In this document: one piece after another, positions 45,625 to 54,533 of the stretch
How the letters are laid out: each line of letters begins with the position of its first letter
How positions within the stretch are numbered: the stretch's first letter is position 1
Source of the DNA: Rhodobacteraceae bacterium HTCC2083
GTDB taxonomy: Bacteria > Pseudomonadota > Alphaproteobacteria > Rhodobacterales > Rhodobacteraceae
Length of the DNA stretch: 64,000 nt
Reading direction: 5' to 3'
NCBI GenBank assembly: GCA_000156115.1
Contig: DS995276.1
Location: forward strand, 2,177,699-2,241,698
The notes under the pieces: generated by a model
Database searches by the model: none
Told to the model about the DNA's origin: nothing
Seen by the model: only the letters and a program-made list of their open reading frames with translations
Translations under genes and position numbers: made by a program

Positions 45625-46371
45625 ATGAGCATCGATCTTATCCCCGCTTCTTTGGAGCAAGACATCGACGTGATTGCACGTCGCTATCGCAAGGCTGGAG
45701 GTATGGGGATCCAAGTGCTCAATCTCGTGGGGGGACATGCAGAAAACTTGATGGAGCGTTTGCCGGACCCTGTGAAAGATCACTTGGAGGAGGCGACGCT
45801 GAAAGCGCTTAAAGTGGCCTCGGCTGCCGCCACCCGCAGCAGGGAGATCGTAGCAGATCAGAGCACTTGGCTTAATACTGCGACTGCGACCGCTATGGGG
45901 GCCGCAGGTGGCGCAGGTGGATTGCCGACGGCCTTGGCAGAACTCCCTGTCACTACGACCGTTTTACTGCGTGCGATCCAAGGGATTGCGGCGGAATACG
46001 GCTTTGACCCATCGGAGTCGAAGATCCAAGCCGAATGTTTGCAGGTCTTTGCAGCGTCGGGGCCTCTGGCGGCAGATGATGGGGCGGACATGGGCTTCTT
46101 AAGTGCGCGGATCACTTTGTCTGGCACGACTGTGCAAAGCATTATCGCACGCATTGCTCCGCGGTTAAGCGCTGCTCTGGGACAAAAGCTTGCCGCCCAA
46201 GCCGTTCCTATCATTGGGGCAGTCGCAGGGGCGGCCACCAACTATGCCTACACCAGCTATTACCAAGAAATGGCGCATGTGCACTTTGGCTTGATGCGGG
46301 CTGGCTCGCGCCATGGTGTACACCGCGATCAACTGGTTCTGCGGCTTTCAGATGCGGTGAAATCGCTATAG
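45625..46371 (+). CDS. EcsC-family protein
   Basis: The 248-aa protein (or 262 from a GTG at 45583 that overlaps the GNAT gene) belongs to the EcsC family by its pattern: SLEQDIDVIARRYRKAGGMG at the start, a Gly/Ala-rich stretch TATAMGAAGGAGGLPTALAE, and PIIGAVAGAATNYAYTSYY near the end. The hydrophobic Gly-rich parts suggest membrane association. The family function is not well defined. Neither start has a strong ribosome site. The end lies 9 nt from the convergent ptsP end. Confidence 0.82.
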   Translation: MSIDLIPASLEQDIDVIARRYRKAGGMGIQVLNLVGGHAENLMERLPDPVKDHLEEATLKALKVASAAATRSREIVADQSTWLNTATATAMGAAGGAGGLPTALAELPVTTTVLLRAIQGIAAEYGFDPSESKIQAECLQVFAASGPLAADDGADMGFLSARITLSGTTVQSIIARIAPRLSAALGQKLAAQAVPIIGAVAGAATNYAYTSYYQEMAHVHFGLMRAGSRHGVHRDQLVLRLSDAVKSL

Positions 46372-46380
46372 GGTACCTTG

Positions 46381-48627
46381 TTATAGAGGCAGCGACTTGA
46401 TGTAATCATTCACAGGACCACGCACGGATTGCTCGCCTTTTTGGTTACACTCTTCAATGATTTGACGCAGAATGTTCAAATCCACATGGCGAAGCAAATG
46501 TTTAACCGGTCCGATTGAAGCAGGTCGCATCGAGAGCGCTCTCATCCCTATTGCAGCGAAACAGGCGGCCTCAATTGGGCGACCAGAGTCTTCGCCACAG
46601 AATGAAAGCGGTGTTCCGGCGATCTCGCAACGGGTCACGATGCCTTGTAAGAAGCTTAGAAATGGAATGGAGAGCGTGTCGTACCGGCGGCGCACCCGCT
46701 CATTTTCGCGATCTGCTGCGAAGAAGAACTGTTTAAGATCATTGCCGCCGATTGAGAGGAACCCGACGTCTTCGAAAAACGCTTGCGGTGCAAAGGCCAG
46801 CGATGGGGTTTCCAGCATTGCGCCGATTTCGATGTTCGATGGCAAGGGATGACCGAGACGGCGTTCGCGCTCCATCGCTTTGTCCATCTCTGCTTTCGCG
46901 GCGATATACTCGCTATATTGGGCCACAAACGGGAACATGATAGATAGGTCGCGTCCCGCTGCGGCGCGCAAGAGGGCTTGCAACTGCATGCGCATCACGC
47001 CCGGCTTATCTAACCCGACGCGGATTGCGCGCCACCCGAGGGCCGGATTGGGTTCGTCGTTGGGTTTCATATAGGTCAGAACTTTGTCAGATCCGATATC
47101 AAGCGTGCGAAACACAACGCGCTTGTCCCCTGCAGCATCCAGAACGCGGCTGTAGAGGGCGCTTAGCTCTGAGCGCTGAGGCATTTTGTTGCGCACAAGG
47201 AACTGTAGTTCTGTTCGAAATAGGCCCACGCCTTCTGCACCAGAATTTTCCAGCGAAGGCAAATCCGCCATCAAACCAGCGTTCATGTGCAGTGAAATCG
47301 TGACCCCACACAGCGTCATGGCGGGTTTATCGCGTGTCGCTGAATACCGCTCTTGCGCATCCGCTTGCATCGCAATTTTGTCTTTGAAGGCCGCATTCAC
47401 TGTGTCGTCAGGGCGCAAATGTACGATGCCTTGATCGCCGTCGACCATGATATGATCGCCGTTAAGCGCCTCGCGCGTGATGCCATCCGCATGTACGACA
47501 AGAGGGATCGCGAGGGCACGTGCGACGATCGCAGCGTGTGATCCAACAGAGCCTTCTTCGAGAACAATCGCCTTAAGAGAGCGGCCGTATTCTAGTAGTT
47601 CACCGGGGCCAATATTGCGCGCGACGAGTACCGGATCACTGGGCAGCTCTGCACCAGTGGCGCTGCCTTGCCCCGTTAAAATGCGCAACAGACGGTTCGA
47701 TAGGTCATCCAAGTCCTGCAAGCGTTCACGCAGGTAGGAATCATTGGCCTGACCAAGGCGCGTGCGGGCTTGCGTTTGCTCTTTTTCGACGGCGGCTTCA
47801 GCGGAGAGACCATTCGAAATGTCCTCTTCCATGCGACGCATCCAGCCTTTGGAGTTAGCGAACATGCGGTACGCTTCAAGAACCTGAAGCTGTTCTCCGT
47901 CACCTCCTGCGGCACCTGCCAAAAGCTTGTCGACGCTGACGCGCAGGGTCTCAACTGCATCATTCAAACGGGCGGTTTCGGTTTCGGGGTCTTCGGCGAT
48001 GACATTTGTAACGACAACCCGCGGCTCATGTAACCAAACATGTCCGATAGCTGCACCTTCTTGGCCCGCTGTACCACGTAGCAGAACGGGTTGTTGGTGA
48101 CGGGCGGAGAGCGCTTCGCCCTCGCCAAGAAATGCACCAAGCTCGGTCATTTCTGCCAGAACCATGGCGACGACTTCTAACGCGTAAAGCTCATCCGCAG
48201 AAAATAAACGCGAGGCTTTGGATTGCACTACCAACACGCCCAGCTTTTCACCAAGGCGCTGAATGGGGATGCCTAGAAAAGACGAATAAATCTCCTCGCC
48301 TGTTTCCGGCATGAAGCGGAACCCTTTTTCGGAAGGGGCATCTGCGGTGTTGATTGTCTTGGATTTTTTAGCGACGCGGCCAACAAGACCTTCGCCAAGC
48401 CGCAAACGCGTTTGGTGCACGGATTCGGGGTTTAGGCCTTCTGTTGCGCAAAGTTCCAATGTTTCATGGTCACGAAACAGGTAGATAGAGCAGACCTCGG
48501 TTTGCATAGAGGTCGCAATAAGGCGGGTGATTTTATCCAGTCGTTGCTGGCCATCCCCGTCTTCCGCCATTGCATCGCGCAAGCGCACGAGCAGTTTACG
48601 GCTTTCGCTTTCACGTTTTTGCGCCAT
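46381..48627 (-). CDS. ptsP: Nitrogen phosphotransferase system enzyme I (PtsP)
   Basis: The 748-aa protein has an N-terminal GAF domain (about 20-165), the PEP-utiliser N-terminal domain, the phospho-His domain with His364 in EGSVGSHAAIVARALAIPL, and the PEP-binding barrel with FRTELQFLVRN, NPALGWRAIRVGL and the Cys motif SFCGEDSGRP. It passes phosphate from PEP to NPr and then PtsN, linking nitrogen status to regulation. It is 106 nt downstream of lysC, a neighbourhood common in alphaproteobacteria. The prfA gene often found after it is not here. Confidence 0.96.
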   Translation of the reverse strand: MAQKRESESRKLLVRLRDAMAEDGDGQQRLDKITRLIATSMQTEVCSIYLFRDHETLELCATEGLNPESVHQTRLRLGEGLVGRVAKKSKTINTADAPSEKGFRFMPETGEEIYSSFLGIPIQRLGEKLGVLVVQSKASRLFSADELYALEVVAMVLAEMTELGAFLGEGEALSARHQQPVLLRGTAGQEGAAIGHVWLHEPRVVVTNVIAEDPETETARLNDAVETLRVSVDKLLAGAAGGDGEQLQVLEAYRMFANSKGWMRRMEEDISNGLSAEAAVEKEQTQARTRLGQANDSYLRERLQDLDDLSNRLLRILTGQGSATGAELPSDPVLVARNIGPGELLEYGRSLKAIVLEEGSVGSHAAIVARALAIPLVVHADGITREALNGDHIMVDGDQGIVHLRPDDTVNAAFKDKIAMQADAQERYSATRDKPAMTLCGVTISLHMNAGLMADLPSLENSGAEGVGLFRTELQFLVRNKMPQRSELSALYSRVLDAAGDKRVVFRTLDIGSDKVLTYMKPNDEPNPALGWRAIRVGLDKPGVMRMQLQALLRAAAGRDLSIMFPFVAQYSEYIAAKAEMDKAMERERRLGHPLPSNIEIGAMLETPSLAFAPQAFFEDVGFLSIGGNDLKQFFFAADRENERVRRRYDTLSIPFLSFLQGIVTRCEIAGTPLSFCGEDSGRPIEAACFAAIGMRALSMRPASIGPVKHLLRHVDLNILRQIIEECNQKGEQSVRGPVNDYIKSLPL

Positions 48628-48733
48628 CTCGCGGTTTTATCCCCTCGGAAGAACCAACATCACGCCTAGAAGCGTCTGAAAGCAGTATATGGGAATCGCT
48701 CCCGGAAGGGGAGAGGCAAAGCGAGCTGCGCGT

Positions 48734-49972
48734 TTAGGCCGCTTTTTCCAGCTCGAATGCATCGTGCAACGCTTGCACGGCAAGCTCCATATATTTGCGA
48801 TCCACGAGGACCGAAATCTTGATTTCGGATGTCGCGATTACCTTGATGTTAACGCCTTCATCGCTGAGCGTTTTGAACATTTTTGCGGCCACGCCTGACT
48901 GGCTGCGCATACCAATGCCAACGGCAGAGATTTTGGCAACATCCGTATCCGCAATCAGGTCGTGATAGTTGATCTCGCCAGAGGCTTTCGCGTCTTCCAT
49001 CGCTTTCTCAGCGCGTTTCACCTGATCCGTGGGGCAAGAAAACGTCATATCTGTGCGCCCGTCTTCGGCGATGTTCTGGATAATCATATCTACGTTCACA
49101 CCCGCATCAGAGAGCGGGCCAAAGATCGCAGCTGCAATGCCAGGTCGATCTGCGACAGACACCAGGGTCATTTTCGCTTCGTCGCGGCTGTAGGCGATGC
49201 CTGAAACAACATTGGATTCCATGATTTCCTCCTCGGCGCAAACAAGCGTGCCTGCGGTATCTGATTGTTCTTCAAATGAGCTGAGCACGCGCAGCTTGAC
49301 CTTGTAGCGCATCGCCAATTCGACAGAGCGGGTCTGCAAAACCTTCGCGCCAAGGCTCGCTAGTTCCAGCATTTCTTCAAACGCGATCTTGTCGAGCTTA
49401 CGCGCCTTGTCGGTGATGCGCGGATCGGTCGTGTAAACGCCGTCCACGTCTGTGTAGATGTCGCAACGCTCTGCCTCAAAAGCGGCAGCAAAGGCAACTG
49501 CCGTCGTGTCGGAGCCACCGCGCCCAAGCGTCGTGGTGCGACCTTCTGGGCTAACTCCTTGAAAACCAGCAACAACAGCAACGCGATCGCCTGCTGCAAA
49601 CTTGGCCATGATATTGTCGGACAGAATTTCCTCAATGCGCGCAGCAGAATGGGCAGAGGTTGTTTTCACGGGCACTTGCCATCCCTGCCAAGAGCGCGCG
49701 GGCACATCCATTTCTTGCAGCGTGAGGGCCATTAGCCCTGCGGTCACATTCTCGCCGGAGCTGACAATCGCATCATATTCACGCGCGTCATAAAGTGGAG
49801 AGGTTTCATTGACCCAGCCCACCAATTCATTGGTCTTGCCAGACATAGCAGAGACGATAACGATCACGTCGTAGCCCTTGGCAACCTCGACACCCACGCG
49901 CTTGGCTGCGCGTTTGATACGGTCAAGATTGGCAACTGAAGTGCCGCCGAATTTCATAACGAGAACGGGCAT
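48734..49972 (-). CDS. lysC: Aspartate kinase
   Basis: The 412-aa enzyme phosphorylates aspartate in the lysine, threonine and methionine pathway. The kinase domain starts VMKFGGTSVANLDRIKRAAK and has TTLGRGGSDTTAVAFAAAF and EAERCDIYTDVDGVYT. Two ACT domains follow (about 265-405) with MTLVSVADRPGIAAAIFGPL and KISAVGIGMRSQSGVAAKMF, so feedback control is expected. It is monofunctional, with no homoserine dehydrogenase part. In the window thrC serves the end of the same pathway, 13 kb away. Confidence 0.97.
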   Translation of the reverse strand: MPVLVMKFGGTSVANLDRIKRAAKRVGVEVAKGYDVIVIVSAMSGKTNELVGWVNETSPLYDAREYDAIVSSGENVTAGLMALTLQEMDVPARSWQGWQVPVKTTSAHSAARIEEILSDNIMAKFAAGDRVAVVAGFQGVSPEGRTTTLGRGGSDTTAVAFAAAFEAERCDIYTDVDGVYTTDPRITDKARKLDKIAFEEMLELASLGAKVLQTRSVELAMRYKVKLRVLSSFEEQSDTAGTLVCAEEEIMESNVVSGIAYSRDEAKMTLVSVADRPGIAAAIFGPLSDAGVNVDMIIQNIAEDGRTDMTFSCPTDQVKRAEKAMEDAKASGEINYHDLIADTDVAKISAVGIGMRSQSGVAAKMFKTLSDEGVNIKVIATSEIKISVLVDRKYMELAVQALHDAFELEKAA

Positions 49973-50050
49973 GGATGCGTCCTAGACAAGAGAAGTTGCG
50001 CAGCATTTACGACCCCTTTAGCCCAAGGGCAAGGGGGCAGTGGGACCGCA

Positions 50051-50695
50051 CTAGAACGGCATATGCGCGCCGTCGTAATTCTCAAACACGCCAGTATGAT
50101 CACGGGACAACAAATCGAAGCGTTGGATCAAGCCCGCTGCAGAGGTCGCAGCATCAATATCGGCTTCAGCGCCACCCATTTCGGTTTGCACCCAACCCGG
50201 ATGATATGCACCAACCGCAATGCCGCTTGGCTTGAGTTCAATCGCGAGGTTGCAAGCGAGGTTGACCGCGGCCGCCTTAGACGCACGGTAAAGAAATGCG
50301 TTGCCGCCTGCGCGTTCCGAAGAGCCCATTTGCGACGCGATAATCACGATCTTTGGGGCTTTGCTTTTGCGCAAAGCAGGCAGCAAAGCTTGGATTGTTT
50401 GAAACACGCCAGTGACGTTTACGGCAAATGTGTCGGTCCAGAGTTGCTGTTCGTAGCCCGTCTCAAGCGGGTGACCCTTATCAAGGTAAACGCCCGCATT
50501 GCAGATCAGCAAGTCGAGCGCGGGCTGATAGTCAACTGCGAATCTTTGAATTTGCTCCGCATTTGTTACATCAAGAACCGCATCTGTGCTGCCATCGCGC
50601 GAGGTTGCGACGACAGTATCGCCGCGCGCGCGCAGTTGGGATGTCATTTGCGCGCCAATACCGCGGTTGCCACCAGTCAGAATTACCTGCATCAA
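50051..50695 (-). CDS. Short-chain dehydrogenase/reductase
   Basis: The 214-aa Rossmann protein has the cofactor loop TGGNRGIGAQM, LLICNAGVY and the catalytic Tyr-x3-Lys in LYRASKAAAVNLA. The Ser of the triad lies in IIASQMGSSERAGG. NAD(P) dependence is expected, the substrate is unknown. The start overlaps the upstream DUF1178 gene stop by 4 nt. Confidence 0.93.
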   Translation of the reverse strand: MMQVILTGGNRGIGAQMTSQLRARGDTVVATSRDGSTDAVLDVTNAEQIQRFAVDYQPALDLLICNAGVYLDKGHPLETGYEQQLWTDTFAVNVTGVFQTIQALLPALRKSKAPKIVIIASQMGSSERAGGNAFLYRASKAAAVNLACNLAIELKPSGIAVGAYHPGWVQTEMGGAEADIDAATSAAGLIQRFDLLSRDHTGVFENYDGAHMPF

Positions 50696-51147
50696 TTATC
50701 CTTCCCTGATGGGCGAAACGGCAGCGGTAGAACAGGAACACCGTCTTCCACCAGCTTTTTCGCCTCTTCCAAGTTTGCTTCGCCATAGATTGAGGTTTCG
50801 GGTGCATCGCCGTCATGCATTGCGCGGGCTTTTTTGGCGAATTCGCCGCCTACATATTCGCTGTTGGCTTCAATAGAGCGGCGCAGTTCTGCGATTTTCT
50901 GCTCTTCGGGCGATGCAGGTGTCGACAAAGGACCGGAAGTCTGATTGCCCTGAAACGCTTCGTCTTTCTGTGCAGTTGCACGCGCGGGGCGCACGGCGGG
51001 AGCCATCAAAACCTTGCTCACCTGCGTTGTGCCACAGGTCGCACATGTTACCAGCCCTGCGCTTTGCAATTTGTCAAAGGCAGAGGCAGATTGAAACCAG
51101 CTGTCAAACTGGTGTCCTTCACAACATTTGAGCGCGTATTGGATCAT
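50692..51147 (-). CDS. DUF1178 family protein
   Basis: The 151-aa protein opens MIQYALKCCEGHQFDSWFQS and has LVTCATCGTTQVSKVLMAPA, a likely zinc-binding cysteine set (CCEGH with CATC). This pattern defines DUF1178, a widespread alphaproteobacterial family without known function. It is coupled to the SDR gene by a 4-nt overlap and follows the NUDIX gene after 41 nt. Confidence 0.92.
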   Translation of the reverse strand: MIQYALKCCEGHQFDSWFQSASAFDKLQSAGLVTCATCGTTQVSKVLMAPAVRPARATAQKDEAFQGNQTSGPLSTPASPEEQKIAELRRSIEANSEYVGGEFAKKARAMHDGDAPETSIYGEANLEEAKKLVEDGVPVLPLPFRPSGKDN

Positions 51148-51188
51148 ACTCTTCTGTTATAGCCTGGAAATCGCAGGGTCGAGAGCAT

Positions 51189-51734
51189 TTAGGCAATTGG
51201 AATTTTGTTTGGCTCGAAATTGAGAATGATATGGGCCAATTCCGGTTCGCTCACCTTGTGCGCGGCCTGCGCAAGGCTGAACCACTTACGCTTGCGTTGG
51301 TTCACTTCACGGTATCTTTCGTGAATTCTCTTAACTTTCAAAGGATACACAATGCCGACGCAAGGCAACGCGCGACCGGAGACATGGTTTTTCGTGTAAG
51401 AATAGACCCCGATGCTAAAGTCATGCAGTTTGCCTTCAACGCCGGCCTCTTCAAGGGCCTCAATCGCGGCACTTTGTGCAGGGCGCATGCCATCTTGCGG
51501 CCAGCCTTTTGGAATTATCCAACGCTGCGTGCGACGGCTGGTGATCAACAAGATTTCCGGCTTGCCTTTGTGCATACGATAGCAAAGTGCCGCAAACTGT
51601 GTGCGCAGCCCTGTTTTTTTGGCACCCATCATATCAATAGGGGCGAAGGAGTGATCTTTTGCGCGCTGTTCTTTCATGTGTCTGACTGCACTGCCTTTTG
51701 CCGCTGGTTTTCGCTTTGCGATCTTATTGTCCAT
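51189..51734 (-). CDS. NUDIX hydrolase with degenerate Nudix box
   Basis: The 181-aa protein has the Nudix region RTQRWIIPKGWPQDGMRPAQ followed by SAAIEALEEAGVEG. Against the rule G-x5-E-x7-R-E-U-x-E-E-x-G-U, Met stands for the first Glu and Ile for Arg, while the E-x2-EE metal residues and the final Gly-Val are kept. The first 40 residues are basic (KRKPAAKGSAVRHMKEQ). The substrate may be a nucleoside or inositol diphosphate-type compound; unknown. Confidence 0.9.
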   Translation of the reverse strand: MDNKIAKRKPAAKGSAVRHMKEQRAKDHSFAPIDMMGAKKTGLRTQFAALCYRMHKGKPEILLITSRRTQRWIIPKGWPQDGMRPAQSAAIEALEEAGVEGKLHDFSIGVYSYTKNHVSGRALPCVGIVYPLKVKRIHERYREVNQRKRKWFSLAQAAHKVSEPELAHIILNFEPNKIPIA

Positions 51735-51741
51735 GAATGTA

Positions 51742-52974
51742 TCAGTTTTTTGACATTTGGGAAAGTGTAGTCAAAACAACGTCCAACGTGTCGATTTGTG
51801 GCAGGGCGACGTGGGCGGCGCTGCGCATCTTGTTGGATGCTTCGAGATTGCGCAAAGAGATCACATTACACGCTATCTCTTCTGGTGTTGTGCACATCAT
51901 GGCGGCTTCGTGTTTCGCAAGAGCTGCATAGGGGACCGCGAAGTTTTCCAAGTGTGGGCCATGCAAGATTGCGCAATCGTAGACGACCGGTTCAAACGGG
52001 GTGTGACCTCCTTTCGCAACAAGAGAGCCACCCACAAAGCATGTCCCCGCAAGGCTGTACCATTGCGCCATTTCGCCAAGAGTGTCTGCGATGTAAACTT
52101 GACTTGGGCTGTCAAACTCAGCGCCAAGGCTGCGTTGCGTGACGCTGAGGCCAAGCGTCTCGGCGAGCTTTGCTAGGTTTGCGCCACGTTTGGGATGTCG
52201 CGGGGCGAGGATCATGCGCAGCGTTGGATCGGACTTGAGCGCCTCAAGATGTGCACGCAACAGGGTCCCGTCTTCACCTTCATGGGTCGAGGCTGCAAGC
52301 CAAACGGACAGTCGTGATTCATCGTCTGCAATGTAGGGCTTCGCTTGGAATAAGGACTTTAGGGAAATTTCTGCGCCAAAGGCACTGTCTGATGCACCGA
52401 GCTTGGAAAGTCGCATCGCTGACTCCTGATCCTGCGGGCAAATAAGATCAAAGGTTTGAAAAATCTCCATAGAAAGCTTTGTAAAGCGTCGCCACCTACG
52501 TGAGCTACTCTTTGAAATACGTCCGCCAATCAGCGCGATAGGAGCTCTGGCCGCCGCAATCGCGCGCATGCGATTTGGCCAGAAGTCGGCTTCGATCAGA
52601 ATGAAATTTCGCAAAGACAGTTTTCTCAGAAGTCTGCCATATACCCACCCCAGATCGATCGGGGCCAGGTAAACGTTTAGCTGCGAACGTCCCCATGCCC
52701 GCACCATGTTTTTAGCACTAATACTGTTGCAGGTCACCAGCAAGCGTGCGTCGGGGTTTTGCGTGCAAAGTCCGTCAATCAAAGGTCGCGCTGCGCTTAA
52801 CTCGCCGTTGGAGGCACCATGGATCCAAATGACATCGCCCGATGGCAGATTTTTCCACATCCCCAAGCGCTCGCGAAAATCTTGCAGGCTTTCGACTTTT
52901 CGCAACACGCGAATAAATAACGCAACCAATAAAACGGGCGTGAGCAGCGTGATAAGGCAGCGATAGAGCAGCAT
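51742..52974 (-). CDS. waaA: 3-deoxy-D-manno-octulosonic acid (KDO) transferase
   Basis: The 410-aa membrane-linked glycosyltransferase adds KDO to lipid A. It has an N-terminal hydrophobic anchor (CLITLLTPVLLVALFIRVL), the block WIHGASNGELSAARPLIDGL with the conserved Glu, FILIEADFWPNRM, and the C-terminal GGSLVAKGGHTPFEPVVYD. The start at 52974 is chosen because the anchor starts there; the ribosome site is weak and an extension to 53037 is possible. It starts 105 nt from the divergent modA gene. Confidence 0.93.
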   Translation of the reverse strand: MLLYRCLITLLTPVLLVALFIRVLRKVESLQDFRERLGMWKNLPSGDVIWIHGASNGELSAARPLIDGLCTQNPDARLLVTCNSISAKNMVRAWGRSQLNVYLAPIDLGWVYGRLLRKLSLRNFILIEADFWPNRMRAIAAARAPIALIGGRISKSSSRRWRRFTKLSMEIFQTFDLICPQDQESAMRLSKLGASDSAFGAEISLKSLFQAKPYIADDESRLSVWLAASTHEGEDGTLLRAHLEALKSDPTLRMILAPRHPKRGANLAKLAETLGLSVTQRSLGAEFDSPSQVYIADTLGEMAQWYSLAGTCFVGGSLVAKGGHTPFEPVVYDCAILHGPHLENFAVPYAALAKHEAAMMCTTPEEIACNVISLRNLEASNKMRSAAHVALPQIDTLDVVLTTLSQMSKN

Positions 52975-53079
52975 AGGTGAGAGGTGACCTTCCCAAAACG
53001 TGATCTCAGCCCTAGCGCGCAGCCGTGAAACGCGCAAGCCGCGCTTGCACGTGACGGTGGCTTTCTAAATACTCGCGCT

Positions 53080-53844
53080 ATGAAGATTTTGCGTCAAACC
53101 TCTCGTATTCTTGCGTTTCTCTGCATTGTGGCTGTTCCTGCCTTTGCGGAAAGTGTCACGATTTTTGCGGCCTCTAGTTTGAAAACTGCGTTGGATCGGG
53201 TCATCGCAGAAAACGATTTGGACGCGATCGCTGTTTATGGCGGAAGTGCTGCCCTAGCACGGCAAGTGGCGCATGGCGCGGATGCAGATGTCGTAATTTT
53301 CGCGCATCGAGATTGGATGGATTGGCTTGAAATTCAAAATGCGATTACCGCAAAAAGCCGATGTGATGTGACTGGCAATCGTTTGGTCCTAGCGGGTCCG
53401 GTGGATGGTCCTTTGTTTACGGCTGAAAACGCCAAAGATATAATAGACGCGCTTGAAGGCGGGCGCTTGGCTGTTGGGCAGTTGTCCTCAGTTCCTGCAG
53501 GGCAATATACTGCGCAGTATTTGACAAACCGAGGCTGGCTAGAACCGCTACGTCCGCACCTCGCGGAAACGTCGAATGTGAGATTGGCTCTTGCCTTACT
53601 CGCACGTGCGGAGGTGCCTTTGGCCTTTGTCTACGCAAGCGATGTGTTCGCTGAGGATCGTGTGCAAATGGTATTTAAGCCGGATACTTCAGAGTATCCC
53701 GCAATCCGCTACCCAATGGCCCTGACCGCGACTGCAAACGCGCAAAGCCATGAAGTTGCTCGGAGGATTATGCAAAGCTCGCACGTTTTTATGGAATCGG
53801 GCTTTGCAGGCATACCCAAAAATCAAACGGAGTGGTGCCAGTAA
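53080..53844 (+). CDS. modA: Molybdate-binding periplasmic protein ModA
   Basis: The 254-aa binding protein has a signal peptide (FLCIVAVPAFA) and the oxyanion-site block VTIFAASSLKTALDRV, then AVYGGSAALARQVAHGADAD and GRLAVGQLSSVPAGQYT. It delivers molybdate to ModBC. There is no ribosome site before the ATG, and a -10-like TAAATA (53066-53071) with a TTGCAC at -35 (15-nt spacer) suggests a leaderless transcript; this is weak. Formate dehydrogenase at the window start uses this metal. Confidence 0.95.
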   Translation: MKILRQTSRILAFLCIVAVPAFAESVTIFAASSLKTALDRVIAENDLDAIAVYGGSAALARQVAHGADADVVIFAHRDWMDWLEIQNAITAKSRCDVTGNRLVLAGPVDGPLFTAENAKDIIDALEGGRLAVGQLSSVPAGQYTAQYLTNRGWLEPLRPHLAETSNVRLALALLARAEVPLAFVYASDVFAEDRVQMVFKPDTSEYPAIRYPMALTATANAQSHEVARRIMQSSHVFMESGFAGIPKNQTEWCQ

Positions 53845-54533
53845 TGTTGAGCGCGGCTGAATTGGCGATTGTTGCGCTTTCACTTCAGATTGCCTTGCTG
53901 GCGACTGTGGTATGTTTACCCTTCGCGATTGCAACTGCGTGGCTTCTCGCACGCAAAAAGTTTTACGGAAAACCCCTACTCAATATCGTGGTTCATTTAC
54001 CCTTGGTGCTGCCTCCCGTGGTCACGGGCTATGCCTTACTGATCTTGTTTGGCAAGCAAGGCCCCATTGGCGGCATGCTTGAGACATTCTTGGGAATCAC
54101 ATTTGCCTTTCGCTGGACAGGCGCGGCGCTTGCGGCGGGTATAATGGGCTTTCCTCTTATGGTTCGCGCGATCCGGCTTGGAATAGAGGCGGTTGATAAA
54201 GGGTTAGAAGACGCCGCCGCGACACTTGGCGCGTCAAGGTCGGCCGTGTTTCTGCATGTCACGCTCCCTTTGGTTACACCTGCCTTGCTTGCGGGCACGG
54301 TTTTGGGCTTCGCCAAAGCGATGGGGGAGTTTGGTGCGACGATCACATTCGTGGCTTCGATACCCGGTCAAACCGAAACGCTGCCCTCCGCGATCTATAC
54401 GCTGTTGCAAGTACCTGGGGGGGAAGATGCGGCTCTGCGATTGATCCTGCTCTCTGTCGCCGTCTCGATATTGGCGCTGGCTGTGTCAGAGGTCTTGGCC
54501 AGACGCGCTGCAAGAAAGGTCGCGGGACTATGA
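53844..54533 (+). CDS. modB: Molybdate ABC transporter permease ModB
   Basis: The 229-aa inner-membrane permease has about five helices and the EAA loop GLEDAAATLGASRSAVFLHV followed by TLPLVTPALLAGTVLGFAKA. The PLVLPPVVTGYALLILFGKQ segment is typical of ModB. The ATG at 53844 overlaps the modA stop (TAATG); a GTG at 53832 is also possible. It overlaps modC by 4 nt. Confidence 0.95.
   Translation: MLSAAELAIVALSLQIALLATVVCLPFAIATAWLLARKKFYGKPLLNIVVHLPLVLPPVVTGYALLILFGKQGPIGGMLETFLGITFAFRWTGAALAAGIMGFPLMVRAIRLGIEAVDKGLEDAAATLGASRSAVFLHVTLPLVTPALLAGTVLGFAKAMGEFGATITFVASIPGQTETLPSAIYTLLQVPGGEDAALRLILLSVAVSILALAVSEVLARRAARKVAGL

Noticed and set aside
46372..46380. Missing prfA/prmC after ptsP as a sign of rearrangement
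   Set aside because: The expected order varies among alphaproteobacteria, and one window cannot show a deletion.
52975..53079. Mo-box or molybdenum-cofactor riboswitch before modA
   Set aside because: No palindrome of the known type and too little space for the riboswitch; the GC-rich hairpin GCAAGC-CGC-GCTTGC is too short to interpret.
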